Assembly: GCA_958450325.1 (NCBI GenBank)
Contig: OY288247.1
Location: 61,941,701-62,005,700, forward strand
Source: Agrostemma githago
Taxonomy: Eukaryota > Streptophyta > Magnoliopsida > Caryophyllales > Caryophyllaceae
Reading direction: 5' to 3'
DNA: 64,000 bases
The notes below the pieces were generated by a model. That model saw nothing but the letters and a program-made list of their open reading frames with translations. It ran no database searches and was not told the DNA's origin. Each line of letters begins with the position of its first letter. The first letter of the stretch is position 1. Of this stretch, positions 1 to 10,740 are shown piece after piece. A program made the position numbers and the translations under genes.

Positions 1-1821
1 GTAATGGATGTGGAGGGGAAGAGTTGTGACGCTACCGGCTCCCGGCGAGATGTATAGATTTTTTGTGACCGTCCTCAGCTGCACATAAAACGGGATGGGT
101 CCAAACCGAGAGCCTTGTTCACACTTGACAAGGCTTAGAGAAAGGCGTTGTTGGAGTGGGTAGAGAAGTTGAAGTTTCCTGATGGGTACGTCTCCGACTT
201 CAAACGCTGTGTTGATCTTAAGAACCTAAAACTGCAAGGGTTAAAGAGTCAAGACTGCCATGTCTTTATGGAGAGGTTACTTCCGGTAGCTCTAAAGCAA
301 CTTCTGCCACCGACGGTGTGGAATTCTATAACTGAGATATCTCAGTTATTTCGAGATTTGTGTTCGTCTACAGTAACAAGTGAGGACATGACTCGGCTGG
401 AGGATCAGATTCCACAAATACTATGCAAACTCGAGATGATCTTCCCACCGTCGTTCTTTAATTCCATGGAGCATCTACCGGTCCACTTGCCCTACGAGGC
501 TAAGGTTGGAGGACCTGTCCAGTATAGATGGATGTACCCATTTGAAAGGTACATAAATTTTTGTAACTTTATTTATAAATTTAATTTAAACATAGCTAAC
601 TTTTATTAATTAAAATACACAACTTGTTTATTTAGGTTCCTCAATCATCTGAAGAAGAAAATTGGTAACAAGGCTAGGGTAGAGGGTTCTATTTGTAATG
701 CGTATTTGACAGAAGAGATTGCGAACTTTTGCTCCCTATACTTCGAGAAAGACGTCCAAACAAAAACCAAGAACCTGAATCTAGAACATTCAGTTTCCAT
801 TGATCCTACTATACCAGAGTTTTTTCAAAAGAAGGGCGATGAAGGAACTTCATCCGTCGAGGGTTCTAGGGTACTAGATGAGAAAGAGTACAACCGAGCG
901 CACCTTTACCTACTCTCTAATTGTGAGATCTTAGAGCCTTATGAGAAACAATTTGTAACTGAATATGTCGCTGTGAACCCTGACGTGAAGCCTGATGACG
1001 TTTGGAGTAATCACGATGAACATTTTCCTAAGTGACTAAAGGATCACGTAGTTGCCTTAGACATACGTGATGATTTGGTTAGAAGTTTGGCTTACGGACC
1101 AGTGCGAGTTGTTAAAACCTGGAACCGGTACATAGTGAATGGGTTCAATTTTCACACACTCAACTATGGTAAGAACAAGGCTAGATGTAATTTCGGTGTC
1201 AGTGTGACATCTCTTGATGGTGATGAGTACTACGGCATTTTGGAGGATATTTTTGAGTTGTGTTATGCCGGCAAAGAACGGGGGTATAGAGCTGTGGTGT
1301 TCAAATGTGAGTGGAAAGACAGCTCCGTGAACGGAACCCAGGTGCATGAACGTTACAAGATCGTGGAAGTTAACCACACCCGGAAATATCCTACGTACGA
1401 TCCGTTCATACTCGCGCACCAGGCCAAGCAAGTCTACTTTGCTCCTTCCCCGTACACGAGAAATGACAGAAATCAAAGTCAATGGTGGGCAGTCTTTACG
1501 ACAAAACCACGGGGGCAAATAGACAGTTCTTTGTTCCAGGAAGATGCGGTTTCAAGTGGTACACACTTGTCTCCTATTGAGGAGACCATACTCTCCGAAG
1601 AAGATCAGAATGTTGGGGCAGATGAATACTCTGAGGATGATACTGAAGATGGACAAGGAGATTACATGGTTAGGGATGTTCTGGAGATCCTTGAGGAGGA
1701 TGACGGACACGATGAAGAGAATTTGGAGGACGATCAAGAGGAGGGCGAGGAAACGGAGGAGGAGGATCAGAGTGAGGACAATGAGGCTGAAGACAATAAC
1801 GACAGCGAAGATGACTGCTAG
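1..1821 (+). pseudogene. CACTA TNP2-like transposase, C-terminal part (DUF4218 + DUF4216), disabled
   Basis: This is the C-terminal portion of the catalytic transposase of plant CACTA elements; the catalytic domain itself is upstream of the window. An intron fits at 549-635 (GT..AG), joining the two parts of DUF4218 in frame. DUF4218 covers roughly 139-1020 and includes the motif LKFPDGYVSDFKRCVDL. DUF4216 covers roughly 1110-1380 (GVSVTSLDGDEYYGILEDIFEL). A long Asp/Glu-rich tail (about 1575-1818) ends at TAG. Three in-frame stops (55-57, 136-138, 1033-1035) disable it. The third replaces an expected Trp codon (TGG to TGA) and all three are compatible with C-to-T or G-to-A transitions. Because of these stops I call it a pseudogene. 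The next gene starts 114 bp downstream on the same strand. Confidence 0.85.
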
Positions 1822-1935
1822 ACTTGTTGTAGTAGGTTAACCATATTAATCATTGTGTTACTTATTGTGTACGTTATTTCAATTGTGTTAGATTGTAATT
1901 GCTAATTGTTGCTAATTTGTTGCAAGGTTAAGATA

Positions 1936-3586
1936 ATGGCAGGCGGTAGATCGACGAGAAAACGTGGCGGAGGTAGTAGGTCTGTTCACGCATCCACCTC
2001 GCAGCAGGAGGAGGAGGAAGTGGTCCTTGAAACGCCGGGACAGGAGCAGAATGACGAGCAGCAGCGGCAGGGGGACATAGAGGAGCTAAAGAAGAACGAG
2101 AACGGTCGTGTGATTCTCGACCCCGGTCGCGTATGGTAATATAATCTAACATGCCCATTCTTTTGTAACATATGAACTTTTGGACTACATACATCTTGTA
2201 ATATTTCGTACATGTCTGTGTCTCTCGACTTGGTGCAGGTTCCTCCATGGGGAGGCGACCACTGGCTGTACTAACAGCTACATGGTCGACAAAGGTCTAG
2301 GGTATGCCTGTTGGACTCAGGTGCCGGCGGATCAACGAGAGCAGTGGTTCAACAACTTCTGGGTTCGTTGACTGTTTTTGCTACCGAGTTCCGCACTCAT
2401 AATGTGTACTTTGTAATTATTTCTTTTACTAATTACTAATCCGCCTTGATTTTGTAGTTGAAGTTCTTTTGGAAGCCGGAGCTCGAAGGAAGGGTATATG
2501 AGCGGTACAATGAGACTTGCTCACGCCGCTTCAAAGACGTAATGAACAAGCGCCACAAGCGGGGGACTGCGCTGAAAGACCTGAAAGGTGTAGTTTTTTA
2601 TATTACTCAATTTTAAAGAACAATCTCACTTCAATCGTTTACTATATTAACTAATAATATATTAGTGTTGTCATACTTCAGGTGAGGCGTTGGAGAGGTG
2701 GGTTAAGTACCACGACGACAAGGGCTTCAAGGTCAGATCGGAGAGGGCATCCCAAAACAAAATGAAGAACTGTGAGCTTGAGGGGAAGGCCGACCCGACA
2801 CATCATCGGGGTTCACAGTCTTCGTTTCTTCGTCTCAAGAGGGTATGATTACTAATAATATCAAACTCCTACTTGATTAATCATAAACTACGTTCACGTA
2901 ATATACGTTCGCCTAACGGTCGTACTTATTTAACAGCTACAAGCTGAACTCGGGAGGACGCCAACCGCCCCTGAGGTGTTCCTGGACATGCACGGGAAGA
3001 CCGACTCGGAAGGGACTTCTTTTATGACGAGTAGAGATCAGGTAATCTGGGTGAGTACTTACTATTTCAAATAAATCAACTGTGTCTATATATTTAATTT
3101 AGGTGGTAGATAAGTATCTTTATTGATTTCATCTTCTAATAACTTGAATTGAAATCACTGTTGTGTACGCAGGATGCCTACCAAGAGGAGCTAGCAAATA
3201 ACGAGAGTTCTACTGATGGTGCCGAAGTAGACCCGAATGAGACCTATTTCAAGGTCGTGAAGGGGTACAAGAAAGGTAGTGTGTATGGTGTTGGGAATGC
3301 ACACGGGATCTACTTCACATCTCCCACAGCGCGTCTAGGCACCTCCACACAGATGGAGTATACGCCACCCGGATCTCAGGAGCCCGACCCAGAAAAGGAG
3401 GCCATGAAGGAGCAACTGAAGGAGCAGGCGGAGCAGATAAAGAAGATGCAGGAACAGATGGCCTTGTTTCAGGCCATGTTCAACAAATGCAACCAAGGTC
3501 GTCCCCCTTCCCTTCCAGACAACAGAGACCCCTTTGGCGGGGATGGCGGTAACTCTGGTGCTTCAGCTAGCTTCACAGTTAGATGA
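1936..3586 (+). CDS. CACTA TNPA-like protein (plant Transposase_24 type), complete six-exon gene
   Basis: This is the second gene of CACTA-1. Proteins of this class (Ptta/En/Spm plant transposase, Pfam Transposase_24) are thought to bind the subterminal repeats and help excision. By eye the exons are 1936-2135, 2239-2362, 2458-2587, 2682-2842, 2937-3050 and 3173-3586. All introns are GT..AG and all phases agree, giving an open frame of about 380 residues ending TGA. The N-terminus is basic and low-complexity (MAGGRSTRKRGGGSRS). A central region has RVYERYNETCSRRFKDVM. The last exon has a Glu/Lys/Gln coiled-coil stretch (EKEAMKEQLKEQAEQIKKMQ). The exon 5 donor could alternatively be 3041. No stop or frameshift is seen, in contrast to the dead TNP2 gene upstream. 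CACTA-3 has a homologous first exon at 17070. Confidence 0.75.
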
Positions 3587-3839
3587 TTGTTTTTTGTTGT
3601 TGGTGTTGTAACTGGAGTTATGGATTATGTATCTTCGAACTAGTTTAGATTTATGTATCTTTAAACCGTATGTTAAAACTTTTTTATATAAATGTTTTTT
3701 GAGCATAAATGTGGCGGGAGATCAAGTGTTTTGGTTGATTGAGAGTGTGTTGTGGATGGTCGATAGTTGTGGTTGGATGAGAGTTGTGGATTTGTTTTAT
3801 TTTGCAGGTTTTGGCTAGACATCGAACGCTTGTCTACGG
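3587..3839 (+). other. 3' untranslated region of the TNPA-like gene
   Basis: This T/G-rich stretch between the stop codon and the subterminal repeats has no ORF that I believe in. It probably contains the polyadenylation region shared by the CACTA transcripts. Confidence 0.4.
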
Positions 3840-4228
3840 CCATGCATCAGCATAAATGGCGTCCAATAACGGACGCCAAGCCAGACGCCGGAGGAAGCTA
3901 AACGCGATTAAGATTGGCAGCTATTCAGGGGACATGGCGTCTGACTGTGGACGCCAGGTGTCCCTGGATGGCGTCCACAGTTGGACGCCAACATGATGCA
4001 TATGACGTCTGAATGTGGACGCCATCCAGGGACACCTGGCGTCCACAGTCAGACGCCACCCATGGCGTGCGCTGTCAGACGCCAATTTTATTGGCGTCCA
4101 ATAGTGGACGCCCGGACAAAAAACAGGCGACTGGTCGTGGCATCCACTTTCTCGCGTCTGTTTGCGGACGCCCGGACCCATACAACGTCCACTAACGGAA
4201 GCCAATGGATGGACGCCAGACCCATCTA
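3840..4228. repeat. CACTA-1 subterminal repeats (GGCGTCC/GGACGCC)
   Basis: More than twenty direct and inverted copies of GGCGTCC or GGACGCC occur, many paired as dyads such as GGCGTCCAATAGTGGACGCC. Subterminal repeats of this kind are TNPA-binding sites in En/Spm. The same motif family recurs in CACTA-2 at 60185-60390 and 62968-63010. Confidence 0.85.
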
Positions 4229-4239
4229 TTCTTGTAGTG
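4229..4239. repeat. CACTA-1 3' terminal inverted repeat
   Basis: TTCTTGTAGTG is the reverse complement of CACTACAAGAA, the terminus typical of plant CACTA elements. It marks the right boundary of CACTA-1. Confidence 0.85.
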
Positions 4240-5046
4240 GTTTCACGGCATGTTCTAAGCTCAACTCTACTTAGGAAGTCTGCCCCGATTCTCGGATAGG
4301 CTATGCAAACTGGTATAGACCCTTTGTAGACCGACCGAGACTTAGTGTAAAGCATATATGGCGTCGTTATAATGCTTGCGTGACTATATGCTACTTGGTT
4401 TCCGAGTCATTTTTAAAAAAAAATCATTTTCTGAAAATGCATCCTTTTCAAAAAATATTCAATTTCAAAATCCGGGAAATATACCGAATTTAGGACTTAT
4501 GATTTTACTCAAACCAGCCTATTTCTAGCCGGTATGCTACCCATTTCAAAACTCATTTTCAAAACTTCAAAGCCGCGGTCCGATAGCTTTTTTTTTTCGA
4601 TTTTTAAAAATCGGGCTGTCCGCCGGTTTTTCCGGATCTTCTAAAATTAGTTCCTTTACTTCTTAGGACTTCCCGTATTTAGCAGTGTCGGGTCGTGTCA
4701 TGAGTCGTCGAAGGTCTTTAGCGTCGAAACTCCATCGATCTTACATCACGGGTTTCCTCCCTATCCCAGTCGGCCTTATTTGACTAAGGCGAGGCCCGCC
4801 TACGTAGGACATACTCCTACAAAGGATGGCCCGTCTACACACTCGAGTCCAAAAGTCTGGGGAACATCTCACGTGGACCCTCCTTCAAACAGGACTCGGC
4901 CCACACGCCGAATCCTAAGGGAGGCCCACCTTGTACGAGTCACCCGTCTAGGTGTCTTTTCCGAGTCAGTCAGTCTTTCTTTCGCTCGGGATGTGCTTTT
5001 ATTTCAGGATTTGGGTTAGTTACTTTTTACACGGTATTCTTACAGA
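4240..5046 (+). other. Non-coding 5' region (LTR or leader) of the Tat element
   Basis: About 800 bp lie between the CACTA-1 end and the first recognisable gag codons. I see no primer-binding site and no paired LTR. A possible splice acceptor (TTTATTTCAG) lies near 5009. This is probably the retained 3' part of the 5' LTR plus leader, but the sequence does not prove it. Confidence 0.4.
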
Positions 5047-5784
5047 TAGGCCGCCCTTCACCCGAGCCAAGACGCAACAAGCCATAGATGAGTTGACATC
5101 CGAATTGGCTAAGTTGGAGACCCAATTGACGACAATGAGGGAAGACCAGATCGTCATCCTTACCCGTGTAAGTGCCGTGGAGCAAGGAACCCCTAGTGGT
5201 AACACCAAGACTACTGGGCCGTTAGCTGAATTGGCCAGCGCGGTCCGCAAGCTGCAAGAATAGGTCCATTTGTCGACCAACAACACCATCCATACCGAGA
5301 ATGCTCGGGCTTATTCACCCCTGACCGACGAGTTTCCCGCCAATCTCAACCTCACGGGCCTACCGATGGGACTGAAGACCCGGTACTCCATATCCGAGCC
5401 TTCAAGGAATTCATGGCGGTCAAAGGAGTGAAGTCCACCATGTTTAAGCACATGTTTGCTTCTTCCCTCTAGAAGCAGCCAAAAGCCTGGTACTACAGGC
5501 TCGATTCCAAGAAATACAACACTTGGGACGATGTAGCAACAGAGTTCGCTCGAAACGCGGACAATACCGAGATCCAGACTACCATGCGTACTCTGGAGGT
5601 CATGGCCCAAGAGCCCAAGGAAGGTTTCACCAAATACCTTCAAAGGTGGAGAGCCGAAAGCGTGAAGCTGGTTGATAAGCCCAGCGAAAAGGTGTTAGTA
5701 GAGGCCTTCGTGAAGAATCTCCTCCCCTCTTACCGAGTCCATCTCCGGTATGCCATCATACCCAACTTTGCTACCTTAACCTAA
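5047..5784 (+). pseudogene. Tat-lineage gag, N-terminal part, disabled
   Basis: This is the capsid region of a gypsy gag. A coiled-coil-like start (ELTSELAKLETQLTTMREDQ) is followed by the conserved block around WYYRLDSKKYNTWDD (about 5488-5535) and EGFTKYLQRWRAESVKLVD (about 5610-5670). In-frame stops occur at 5261 (TAG), 5470 (TAG) and 5782 (TAA). A frameshift near 5345-5375 moves the reading to the frame used further on. Each stop would be a Gln codon if a C-to-T change were undone. The frame continues into the next entry. The start codon is not identified. Confidence 0.7.
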
Positions 5785-8166
5785 ATGGGTACGAGGATTG
5801 AAGACGACTTAAGGCTAGAGAACCTTACTAAGGCCTCTGCCAAAGGGTATCAAGGGGCTAGCTCGTCCGCCAGCAAGCCCGCAACCACAGCTGCAACCCG
5901 CAGCATCTTTGACGAGGTCAATTCACTAGACACCTCATCCAGAAAGAATACTCCAACTCGGGTATTCATTGATATAGGGACCACCTATACCTACGCCTTA
6001 CAAAGGCTTTATTCCAAGGGTCTGATCCAGCCGATAGGCCCAACTCCGGAAGTCCCGGTCGAGAAGCGATCCAAAAGCTATAACATTCAGGCCTATTGCC
6101 AGTATCACCGAGGTAATGGGCACGATACTGAAAAATGCTGGAAATTGAAGCATCTCATTCAGGATCTAATCGAAAATGGGAAGATACCGTTGCCCAGCGA
6201 CAAACCGAGCAACAAGGAGAACCCCTTCAGTGCTCACGCCATTTTTACTGGAGAAGTAATCGACTGTTCTCATCTCATTTCTCCTTTCATCCCACAAATT
6301 AACGGGATATGGAACGATGATGAAGATGACGTTTACCTAGCTAAGGGGGAAGCTGTCCCCATCACTATCGAAGAAATCCGGAAGGCTAAAACCAAAGTCT
6401 TGGCCAGCAGTCACCTCGTCACGGCCAGCCCTTCTACCCCGAAAACCGTCACTGAACCTGCCAGGACGGAACCTACCCTCGAGGAGCCAAACGCTGACAC
6501 GGCCCTAGTCAAACAAATGAAAAGGGTTCGAATTGATCTTACCATATGGCAACTTTTGGTTAGTTCTCAAGAACATCGGGCAGCACTTACTAAGGCTCTC
6601 GATCAGATCAAGGTCAACTCGTTGGTTACCCCCACCGAAATGATAGCCACTATTTTGCCCCATCTTAAGGGAAAATCCAAGGAAGAAGGCCCACTCATCA
6701 CCTTCTCCAAATCCGACCTCCCACCGTTCGGGGCCACCCATAACTTGGCCTTGTACATCACGGTGATCTGCCTGGACAAATATCTCCCCGTGACCCTGAT
6801 TAAGGATGGGTCCGCTGTGAACGTCCTTCCTTTAAGGACTGCCAAGGCCCTCGGCATTACCGAGGTTGACTACCTTCCAACGACACAAACTATCCGGGCT
6901 TTTGACGGAAGCCCAAAATTAGTTGCTGGGGCTGTTAAACTAACAATTATAACCGGCCCGATCGAGAAAGAGCTAGAATTCCAGGTGATTGATGTCACCT
7001 CGTCCTTCAACATGCTACTTGGAAGGCCCTGGATCCACGCGGTCAAAGCCGTATCTTCCACCCTCCAAAGGAAGGTCAAGTTGCCTCTACAAGGCGGGGT
7101 CATCACTCTCGAAGCCACCCCCATAACCGTGGTAAGCTGCAACACCGCAGGCCAGACCGACCCGCGAGGATTTGACTTCGTGGGAATGATCGAGGAAGAA
7201 TATCTTTTCCGACCCTATTTCACTACTAGCATCGACACGGTGCTACAAAACATGGGTTACCTACCGGGGGCTACTTTAAGGCCAAACCTCCCGGCTGGCA
7301 AGATCATCGAGGTCCTAAGCAATGAGGAGCCAAAATTCAGTTTGGGGTATGCTATAACCCCGGAAAACGTAGTTCGGGCCGGTGTTCAAAAGGCCGCCAA
7401 CATCCTCAAGGGTACCTACTTGGGCCCTTACAGCCCAAGACTGACTGATTACTTTGTCACTCCAGTGTTCGGGGCTGTTCAAGTGGGCCTCTACCAACCC
7501 ATTATCACATATCGGGAATACAACTATATCCCCGACGACATATTTGCCCTCGTTCAAGATGAATCCAAAGAGGGCACTGACGGTACTGAACCCATGCTGG
7601 GGCTCTTATTCGGGGAAGACAAGGCCATCCCCGCCCCTAAAGAAGAATTGGTCAACTTAATCCTCCGCAGCAACAGGTTCGATCCAACCAAGCTGATCTC
7701 TGAAGTCGTTGCTGACACCGGGAAAAAGGCATGGAGGAAGACTGTCAAGTGGACCGACAGCCAGGGTCGAGTCTACAAGCTGACCACCGGTGAAGGAGAA
7801 ATGCCGGATACCGAATCTGAGTCAGAGTCAGAGTCAGAGTCGGAATCTGAGTCCAAGTCTAGAGGGTCTAGTACTAGAATTGAGCCTGTAACCCCTCTTC
7901 CTTTAGTAGCACCCACCGGAGCCTCGGGGTCTGTCCCGAGGGCACTCCCTATCCCGCCACTGACCAACGATCAGATGGCCGCTCTCTTCGAGCTCTTTTC
8001 CAAATTTACTATTAATAATAACGAAAACCGTTCCGCTTACGACTTGTCTTATTTCCAAAATTCTTTCAATTTCAAAAATTTTATATGCAATGACATTGAG
8101 AAACCCGACGAACAGGTACCTCTACCTCCACATTTGATCGAGCAGCTCGAACAAAGGGAGTCCTGA
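5785..8166 (+). pseudogene. Tat-lineage gag C-terminus and aspartic protease
   Basis: A 793-codon open stretch in the same frame as the preceding gag part. A zinc-knuckle-like motif CQYHRGNGHDTEKC lies at about residues 103-116. The retropepsin-like region has the active-site motif VTLIKDGSAVNVLPL around residue 340 and the later ILGR-type motif as MLLGRPWIHAV near residue 410. A Ser/Glu repeat (about 7811-7855) and a Pro-rich linker precede the RT. It ends in TGA at 8164-8166, in frame with the RT downstream, so the stop is probably a CGA-to-TGA mutation. The gag-PR module processes the virus-like particle in living relatives. Confidence 0.8.
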
Positions 8167-9399
8167 GACTCGGTAATTGAGGAAACCGAGTCAATTAACG
8201 TGGGAACCACTTTAGAGCCCCAGATGCTTAAGTTGGGTTTATCTTTAGATCCCCAGGAGAGAAAACAATTCACGGACCTCCTCCAGGAATTCAAGGACGT
8301 CTTCGCATGGTCCTATAAGGACATGCCAGGGATAGATCGGGAGATAGCTGATCACCGTATACCCATCAAAGACGGGTGTAAACCGGTAAAACAAAAGCTC
8401 CGAAGAATGAGGCCCGAATGGTCTCTCAAAGTCAAAGAAGAAGTCGACAAGCAATTCAAAGCGAGCTTTATACAAGTGTCTGAATATCCAGACTGGGTTG
8501 CAAACATCGTGCCGGTACCCAATAAGGACGGCAAGGTGTGCGTATTTGTAGACTTCCAGGACCTTAATAAGGCCAGCCCAAAAGATGATTTTCCGTTACC
8601 ACACATCGACATACTGGTGGATAACACGGCCGATCATGCCCTTATATCATTCATGGACGGGTATACCGGATACAATCAAATCAAAATGGCGGAAGAAGAC
8701 ATGAGTAAGACCACCTTCAATACACCTTGGGATACTTACTGTTACACCGTTATGCCATTTGGGCTCATCAATGTCGGGGCCACTTATCAAAGAACCGCCA
8801 CAACTCTATTACATGACATGATGCATAAGGAAGTGGAGGTTTACGTGGATGACATAATCGTCAAGTCCAAGGACCGAAACAGGCACATTGCGGCCCTAAG
8901 AAAATTCTTTACTCGACTACGCAAATACAACATGAGGCTAAAACCTCAAAAATGCAGTTTCGGGGTCACATCAGGTAAATTACTGGGCCATATCGTTAAC
9001 CAACGCAGCATCGAGATCGACCCAGCTAAAATCAAGGCCATCAACGAGATGCAGCCGCCCAAAACCAAAAAAGAAATAAGGCGGTTTCTCGGGAAAGTGC
9101 AATACATCAGCCGGTTCATTTCAAAGTTAACCATGGTATGTGAACCCATTTTCAAGAAACTGAAGATAGGGGAACGAACACTATGGGACGATAAATGTCA
9201 AACGGCTTTCGATAAAATCTAGGAGATTCTGTCTGCACCGCCAGTATTAATGCCACCTCAACCCGGTTTGCCTTTGTCGTTATATCTAACAACGACCGAG
9301 ACAGCCATGGGGGTTATGCTGGCCTAGACAGTCGATTCAGAAGAACGGGCTATTTACTACATCAGTAAAAAGTTCCTGGAATACGAGTGCAAGTATACA
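8167..9399 (+). pseudogene. Tat-lineage reverse transcriptase and start of RNase H
   Basis: The RT domain is in the same frame as the protease. The fingers/palm motif is CVFVDFQDLNKASPKDDFPLP, the substrate region FMDGYTGYNQIKM, the thumb side TVMPFGLINVGATYQR, and the catalytic motif VYVDDIIVKS at about 8838-8867. The connection and first RNase H (LYLTTTETAMGVMLA) follow. In-frame TAG stops at 9220 and 9328 would both be CAG before a C-to-T change. Without these stops the frame runs on into the second RNase H. Confidence 0.85.
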
Positions 9400-10652
9400 A
9401 TGCTCGAGAAAATGTGCCTAGCTTTGGTTTGGGCCACTAAAAAGCTCCGACATTATATGCTCAGTTACGAGGTACATGTCCTGTCTAAAATGCATCCTAT
9501 CAAGTACCTATTCGAAAAGCCCATCCTCAATGGCAGGATGTCCAGATGGACTTTAATGTTAGCAGAGTTCGACGTCAAGTTCATACCGTTAAAAGCCATC
9601 AAAGGCCGGGTTGTAGCCGAATTTCTCGCCGATAGTCCCGTATCTAAAGAAGAGCACACCGATACTTGGGCTTTTCCAGATGAAGACATATTCCATACCG
9701 ACACCAAGACATGGGATTTGTATTTTGATGGGGCGTCCAACTTCCGAGGATTTGGAGTCGGCATTCTGTTGATATCACCGAAAGGAGAGCATACACCGTT
9801 ATCCATTAAATTGGACTTTTATGTGACTAACAACGCAGCCGAGTATGAAGCATGCATTCACGGGTTGCAAGCCGCCGCTGATTTAGGAGTAATAAACCTC
9901 CGGGTCCACGGTGACTCATCTCTAGTCATCAATCAAGCTCTCCAAAAATGGAAAACTCGGAACGCCAATCTCGTGGCTTACCAAGCACGAGTAAGGGTTC
10001 TCGAAAAGCAATTCCAAAAGGTAGAATATATCTATCTACCCCGGGAGGAAAATCAATTTGCAGATGCACTCTCCAAGTTAGCATCTTTATTAAATATTCC
10101 GGAGCACCTAACCAACATGCCTATCTGCGTTGAAAGACGGCCCGAACCGGCCTATATCCACGCCATCCAAGACATCGAAATAACTGATCCGGAACCTTGG
10201 TATAAAGATGTCCTAACGTACTTGACATCGGGAAAATATCCCCCGGGAATTGAAAATCGGGCCAAGAAAGCCTTGCGAAGAATGGCAACCCAATTTGTTC
10301 GTACGGACGACAGACAGTTATACAAAAAGACGGCACAGGGGGCTCTCCTCCTATGTATCGATAAAGTGCAGGCCGAGAAGGTTATGTCCGAGGTACACGA
10401 CGGTGAAAATGGTCCGCATATAAACGCCCATATGCTAGCCCGAAAAATCATGAGACTCGGGTACTATTGGAACACCATGGAAACTGACTGTCAATTATAT
10501 GTCAAACACTGCCATAACTGTCAGATTTCGCCAATGTACAACATATGCCATCTTCCCTATTATATACCATGATGTCACCATGGCCGTTCTCAACATGGGG
10601 AATTGATATAATTGGAAAGGTGAACCCTTCCGGAACAGGAGATCATTGTTTC
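9400..10652 (+). pseudogene. Tat-lineage archaeal-type RNase H and integrase N-terminus
   Basis: It opens with the end of the first RNase H (LEKMCLALVWATKKLRHYML). The second RNase H of the Tat lineage follows, with DLYFDGASNFRGFGVGI (about 9716-9765), the NNAAEYEACIHGL block and VHGDSSLVINQ, which carry the expected Asp/Glu/Asp catalytic positions. The integrase zinc-binding region has the later pair CHNCQI near 10510. A frameshift near 10536 moves the reading to the frame of PWPFSTWGIDIIGKVN. The gene is then cut by the LINE at 10652 and resumes at 15411. Confidence 0.85.
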
Positions 10653-10740
10653 TTTTTTTTTTTTGGTAAAATGTAAATATATTCAAATAATCAACATCAC
10701 TAACTACAATCAGTTTCATATACACATCACCAGTTTACTA

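Larger units (their letters stand above)
1..4239 (+). mobile_element. CACTA-1: En/Spm-type DNA transposon, 3' part
   Basis: The left end lies outside the window. It is recognised by a TNP2-type transposase tail (DUF4218 then DUF4216), a second TNPA-like gene, a dense block of subterminal GGCGTCC/GGACGCC repeats and a terminal TTCTTGTAGTG, the reverse complement of the canonical CACTACAAGAA end. The 3 bp after the end are GTT, but the partner target copy is off-window. The element sits in the 5' region of a Tat-lineage retrotransposon. CACTA-2 at the right edge of the window has the same terminal and subterminal repeats and so belongs to the same family. Confidence 0.9.

Noticed and set aside
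3921..4355. ORFs on both strands in 3921-4355
   Set aside because: They are produced by the GC-rich CACTA subterminal repeats; no conserved protein is recognisable.
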